Part shown: positions 60,584 to 64,000 of the stretch, one piece after another | Position numbering within the stretch: the stretch's first letter is position 1 | Layout of the letters: each line of letters opens with the position of its first letter | Source of the DNA: Nonomuraea maritima | GTDB lineage: Bacteria > Actinomycetota > Actinomycetes > Streptosporangiales > Streptosporangiaceae | Direction: 5' to 3' | Length of the DNA: 64,000 nt | Assembly (NCBI RefSeq): GCF_900100395.1 | Contig: NZ_FNFB01000033.1 | Location: 17,989 to 81,988, forward strand | Program-made: the position numbers and the translations under genes | The notes under the pieces: model-generated | Database searches by the model: none | The model's input: the letters and a program-made list of their open reading frames with translations, nothing else | What the model was told of the DNA's origin: nothing

Positions 60584-61614
60584 GACCGAACGTCGCTCAT
60601 CCGCTTGAGTATCCGGCGGGCGGCGAGACCTCCGGTGTCGATGTTGATGCTGAGCTCCTGGTAGCCCTCGGGCTCGGTGGCGATGACCCGCTCCAGGATG
60701 TTGAGCGCGGTCACGTCCTGCAGCACCACCGTGCGGTTGCTCTCCCGCAGGAAGTCGGAGACGCCCTGGTCGTCCAGCGCGAAGTCCCTGGCGACCGCCC
60801 AGAAGTCGAGGGTGCTGTGCTCGGTCTCCGGCGTGATGGCGTAGACGACCTCCACGTGGAAGCCGTCGGGGTCGGAGCCGTCGGCGTTCGGCAGCACGCC
60901 GGCCGGGGCGACCCTGCTGTGCAGCAGGTACAGGCACGGCGGGTGGTACTCGATGTCCTGCCAGCGCGTGATGCGCCCCTCGATGCCGGTGGAGCGGGCG
61001 TAGAACGGCGGGCAGGCGGCGTCGGCCATGTGCCGGCTGACGTGGACGACGCCGTTCTTGTCGTCCACCTCCGTGGTGATCGGCGTCTCGGCGACCTCGG
61101 GGGTTCCGATGTATCCCCCGTGCAGGTACGTCTCGTGCGACAGGTCCATGAGGTTGTCGACGAGCAGCTCGTACCTGGCCGCGAGCGGCTCCATGCCGGA
61201 CACCGTGGTGTAGGCGGGGTCGGCGAGCCAGGGGGCGCGGGGGATCAGGCTCTCGTCGGCGCGCTCCCGCTCGCCGATCCACACCCAGACGAACGAGTCC
61301 TGCTCGACCACCGGGTACGACGCCACCCGCGCGGTGCGCGGAACGCGTCGCTGGCCGGGCACCGCCACGCACGCGCCGGTGCGGTCGTAGGTGAAGCCGT
61401 GGTAGCCGCAGACGACGGTGTCGCCGTCGAGGTGGCTCTGCGACAGGGGGTAGCGGCGATGCACGCACCTGTCCGCGAGCGCGACGGGCTCGCCGTCCTC
61501 GGTCCGGTAGAGGACCAGCGGTTCGCCGAGAATTGTCCGGGACAGCAGGTCGCGTCCCACTTCGTAGCCGTATGCCGCCACGTACCACTGGTCACGAACA
61601 AACACGACGCGCAC
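60580..61614 (-). CDS. Rieske oxygenase, vanillate O-demethylase (VanA)-like
   Basis: A 344-residue oxygenase. Rieske ligands are Cys50, His52, Cys69 and His72 (CVHRRYPLSQSHLDGD, VCGYHGF). The mononuclear iron site has His160 and His165 in DNLMDLSHETYLHGGYIG, with an acidic ligand probably in VVLQDVTALN. Length and motifs fit the VanA/DdmC group that demethylates methoxy-aromatic acids, with related enzymes acting on N-methyl compounds. The reductase partner is two genes downstream. GTG start. Confidence 0.9.
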   Translation of the reverse strand: MRVVFVRDQWYVAAYGYEVGRDLLSRTILGEPLVLYRTEDGEPVALADRCVHRRYPLSQSHLDGDTVVCGYHGFTYDRTGACVAVPGQRRVPRTARVASYPVVEQDSFVWVWIGERERADESLIPRAPWLADPAYTTVSGMEPLAARYELLVDNLMDLSHETYLHGGYIGTPEVAETPITTEVDDKNGVVHVSRHMADAACPPFYARSTGIEGRITRWQDIEYHPPCLYLLHSRVAPAGVLPNADGSDPDGFHVEVVYAITPETEHSTLDFWAVARDFALDDQGVSDFLRESNRTVVLQDVTALNILERVIATEPEGYQELSINIDTGGLAARRILKRMSDVRS

Positions 61615-61767
61615 GCTCCTCGCCGACCTCGACCGAAGACAGCCTCGTACCGGCCGTCGCCATGAGGATCAGCGATGCCGCGACGGCGGAAAAGCCGAGT
61701 TTTCATCTGGTGAAAGACAACGTGCCAGGCCCCGCTCGCGTACCGAAGTGATGGGCTACTCTCGTTT

Positions 61768-61784
61768 TTGACGGATGCAGTCAA
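61768..61784. promoter_or_regulatory. Inverted repeat upstream of the P450 gene
   Basis: TTGAC-N7-GTCAA lies 28 bases before the P450 ATG, in the divergent gap with the Rieske gene. It could bind the TetR protein encoded after the P450 or one of the IclR proteins. Confidence 0.4.
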
Positions 61785-61811
61785 GGCGAGTCCGATCCAT
61801 CGGGAGATGAC

Positions 61812-63008
61812 ATGAGCGATTCTGTGACGCTGCCCCTGCACATGCGGCGCAGCGGATTCGACCCCGACCCCGAGCTGTCGGCGCTGCGCGACGACGACGG
61901 CGTCCGCCGGGTGCCCACCATGTTCGGCTTCGACGCGTGGATCGTCAGCCGCCACGCCGACGTGCGGGCGGTGCTCGGCGACCCCGCGCGCTTCAGCAAC
62001 GCGCAGAGCATGGCGCTGCAGGCGGCCGGCCGGCCGCAGTACAGCGAGGAGGAGCTCAGGAAGGCGCGGGCCGGCAACCTGCTCGCGTTCGACCCGCCCG
62101 AGCACACCCGGCTGCGCCGCATCCTGACGCCGGAGTTCACCATGCGCAGGATGCGCCGCCTCGAGCCGCGCATCCACGAGATCGTCGAGGAGCACCTCGA
62201 CGCGATGGAGCGCACCGGGTCGCCGGTCGACCTGGTCTCCGCCTTCGCGCTGCCGATCCCGTCCCTGGTGATCTGCGAACTGCTGGGTGTTCCGTACGCC
62301 GACCGCGACGGCTTCCAGCGACGTACCGGCAAGGTGCTGGACATCTCGCTCCCGGTGGAGCAGCGGCAGGCGGCGAGCATCGAACAGCGCGCCTACATGG
62401 GGGAGCTGGTCGCCCGCGCCCAGGTCGAGCCGGGCGACGACATGCTCGGCATGCTCGTCCGCGAGCACGGCGACGACCTCGACACCGACGAGCTGGTGGG
62501 CATCGCCGGGCTGTTGCTGCTGGCCGGCCACGAGACCACGTCCAACATGCTCGGGCTCGGCACGCTGGCCCTGCTGCGCCACCCCGACCAGCTCGAACTG
62601 CTCAAGAAGGAGCCAGAGCGGATCGGCGCCACCGTGGAGGAGCTGCTGCGCTGGCTCAGCATCGTCCACTCCGGCACGGGCAAGGTCACGACCACCGAGG
62701 TGGAGCTGTCCGGCACCCGCATCCCGGCCGGTGCGCTCGTGATGTGCGCGCTGCCGGCGGCCAACCGTGACCCGGCGTTCATCTCCGACCCCGAGCGCTT
62801 CGACATCACCCGCGGCGACCTCGGCCACGTCGCCTTCGGCCACGGCGTGCACCACTGCCTGGGCGCTCCGCTGGCCAGGATGGAGATGCGCATCGCCTTC
62901 CCGGCGCTGTTCGCGCGCTTCCCCGGGCTGCGCGAGACCGGCACCACGCCGGAGTTCCGCTCCTTCAACGTCGTGTACGGCCTGACGACCTTCGAAGTCG
63001 CCTGGTAG
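61812..63008 (+). CDS. Cytochrome P450
   Basis: A 398-residue soluble class I P450. The oxygen-binding I-helix reads LLLAGHETTSNML, the ExxR motif is EELLRWL, and the heme Cys349 lies in FGHGVHHCLGAPLARME. It inserts oxygen into a substrate using outside ferredoxin electrons; no ferredoxin gene adjoins it. GGGAG precedes the ATG. It diverges from the Rieske gene and is followed by a TetR gene. Confidence 0.95.
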   Translation: MSDSVTLPLHMRRSGFDPDPELSALRDDDGVRRVPTMFGFDAWIVSRHADVRAVLGDPARFSNAQSMALQAAGRPQYSEEELRKARAGNLLAFDPPEHTRLRRILTPEFTMRRMRRLEPRIHEIVEEHLDAMERTGSPVDLVSAFALPIPSLVICELLGVPYADRDGFQRRTGKVLDISLPVEQRQAASIEQRAYMGELVARAQVEPGDDMLGMLVREHGDDLDTDELVGIAGLLLLAGHETTSNMLGLGTLALLRHPDQLELLKKEPERIGATVEELLRWLSIVHSGTGKVTTTEVELSGTRIPAGALVMCALPAANRDPAFISDPERFDITRGDLGHVAFGHGVHHCLGAPLARMEMRIAFPALFARFPGLRETGTTPEFRSFNVVYGLTTFEVAW

Positions 63009-63032
63009 ACACCGGCTGCTAGCGTTCACCGT

Positions 63033-63629
63033 GTGCACGAGCAGCGACCGCGGGCCGACGCGCTGCGCAACGCCGACAAGATCGTCCGGGCCGCCATCGC
63101 CGTCCTGCGCGAACGCGGCCCCGAGGTCTCCCTCGAAGAGATCGCCCGCCAGGCGGGCATCGGGAGCGCCACCGTCTACCGGCGCTTCGGCGACCGCGAC
63201 GGCGTGATCCGGGCCGCGTTCCAGACGTACTTCGCCGAGGAGGTCGAGCCGCTCGCGCTCGCCGCCCGCGACGCAGCCGACGCCGGGGGCGCGCTGGCGG
63301 AGGCGCTGACGGCGGCCGTCGACACGCTGGCCGCGCACGCGGGGCTGCTGAAGGCGGCCCGGCAGTCGGGCGCGTTCACCGTCGACATCGCCGAGCGGTT
63401 CATGGGACCGCTCGGCGCCGTGCTGACCAGGGCTCAGGAGGCGGGGCAGGTGCGGGCCGACCTGCGCGTACGCGACCTGGCGGCGATCATCGTCATGGCG
63501 CTGGCCACCGCCCACTCCGGTGATCCCGCCCCCCGCCGCTACCTGGCCCTGCTGCTGTCGAGCCTGCGTCCGTCGGACGACCTCCTGCCGGAGCCTTCCG
63601 GGCATCCCCTCCTGAAACCAGGCGCCTGA
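63033..63629 (+). CDS. TetR family transcriptional regulator
   Basis: A 198-residue TetR protein with HTH VSLEEIARQAGIGSATVYRR and a C-terminal ligand domain (TetR_C_49-like, AFTVDIAERFMGPLGAVLTR). GTG start, 24 bases after the P450 stop. It probably controls the P450 it follows. Confidence 0.9.
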   Translation: MHEQRPRADALRNADKIVRAAIAVLRERGPEVSLEEIARQAGIGSATVYRRFGDRDGVIRAAFQTYFAEEVEPLALAARDAADAGGALAEALTAAVDTLAAHAGLLKAARQSGAFTVDIAERFMGPLGAVLTRAQEAGQVRADLRVRDLAAIIVMALATAHSGDPAPRRYLALLLSSLRPSDDLLPEPSGHPLLKPGA

Positions 63630-63636
63630 GTGTGCA

Positions 63637-63663
63637 GTAGTGCACTCTGTGCGTTAGTACGCA
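63637..63663. repeat. Paired short palindromes after the TetR gene
   Basis: TGCA-GTAG-TGCA and, just downstream, TGCGT-TAGT-ACGCA (63650-63663) give two short stems. They may act as a weak terminator or as operators for the secreted-protein gene that follows. Confidence 0.35.
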
Positions 63664-63754
63664 GAACGCGGGCTTGCTGATCCCTAAGTTGATGGTCGTC
63701 GGGAGCGATCGCCGCTCCCGGGAACCCTCTCCTCACACTCAGGGACAGATCATC

Positions 63755-64000
63755 ATGAAGCTTCGCAACGTTCTCGCCGGTACCGTTCTCGCCGGTGCGG
63801 TCATGGCCGGTGTGGCCGCCGCTCCCGCGCAGGCCGCCACCACGCAGGCCGCCGGTTCTGTGTCGTTCACGAAGCACTGGTTCGACGGGTACTCCGGTTT
63901 CAGCCGGGGTGAGTCGCGGGGTGAGCGTTCGTACTACAAGGGCTACTACTACTTCTCCAACGGTCGTTACTACTTCGACGTGGACGTGTGGGACCGTGAC
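63755..64000 (+). CDS. Secreted protein, cut by the window end
   Basis: The first 82 codons of a secreted protein. A signal peptide (MKLRNVLAGTVLAGAVMAGV, ending AAPAQAA) is followed by a Tyr-, Ser- and Gly-rich mature part (GYSGFSRGESRGERSYYKGY, YFDVDVWDRD). It continues beyond base 64000. The mature part looks beta-rich and resembles small secreted actinomycete proteins of unknown role. Confidence 0.8.
   Translation, partial: MKLRNVLAGTVLAGAVMAGVAAAPAQAATTQAAGSVSFTKHWFDGYSGFSRGESRGERSYYKGYYYFSNGRYYFDVDVWDRD

Noticed and set aside
61245..63605. 786-codon minus-strand open frame across the P450 and TetR genes
   Set aside because: Antisense to two well-supported genes; no domain is recognisable except the out-of-frame Rieske end.
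50115..63629. Secondary-metabolite gene cluster because of a P450 and a Rieske enzyme
   Set aside because: No polyketide, peptide, terpene or RiPP core gene is present; transporter, dehydratases and IclR genes fit catabolism better.

Overview
This is about 64 kb of very GC-rich actinobacterial chromosome. GTG and TTG starts, 4-bp ATGA/GTGA gene overlaps, leaderless promoters and long antisense open frames are frequent. The family mix (DUF5994-STAS, DUF6461, CGNR zinc finger, PucR, IclR, many two-component and TetR-type regulators) fits a filamentous actinomycete. I would guess Streptosporangiaceae (Nonomuraea-like), but that is inference and I saw no rRNA or tRNA to settle it. No CRISPR array, intact insertion sequence or prophage was seen.

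Layout. 1-10 kb: a secreted S15 peptidase, a decayed PQQ-type propeller gene coupled to an RDD membrane gene, an MFS exporter, a SulP transporter divergent from a MerR regulator with a perfect palindrome between them, and a sensor kinase/response regulator pair divergent from an orphan ABC-2 permease carrying a large inserted domain. 10-13.7 kb: a DUF5994-STAS fusion, then a metal-type ArsR repressor divergent from a short proline-rich leader ORF, a DivIVA-domain protein and a ZIP metal transporter whose C-terminus looks like the actinobacterial nucleoid protein mIHF. This is the most unusual locus in the window. 13.7-24 kb: two SDR genes (one with an in-frame stop), an IMPase-like protein, an antitoxin/PIN toxin pair, an SdpI-like protein, a NarL-type two-component system, SodC, a divergent MreB-like protein and a DksA/TraR zinc-finger protein. 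24-34.5 kb: PucR regulator with a D-amino-acid dehydrogenase, CtaG, DUF2243, hemerythrin, an unrecognised ferritin-like protein, ChaA, HxlR, STAS, DUF6461 and NhaA.

34.5-40.3 kb holds a two-armed divergent cluster: GT2 glycosyltransferase and epimerase on one arm; GT-C transferase, membrane molybdopterin oxidoreductase, membrane protein, DUF2064 transferase and methyltransferase on the other. It looks like a glycoconjugate pathway of unknown product. 40.3-50 kb contains an Asp-nucleophile hydrolase, a CGNR regulator, a hydrolase-OsmC fusion, a methyltransferase/TetR pair with an operator over the promoter, a less GC-rich stretch with an Abi-type HEPN protein, TrmO, and a divergent NAD-dependent DNA ligase.

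50-61.6 kb is a mostly co-directional minus-strand catabolic region. It encodes a Rieske oxygenase, a small protein, a PDR-type reductase, two IclR regulators, an ABC importer, an IlvD/Edd dehydratase, an FAD oxidoreductase and both subunits of aconitase X. Together these suggest uptake, oxidative opening or demethylation, and dehydration of an unidentified substrate. A P450 with its TetR regulator and the start of a small secreted protein close the window.
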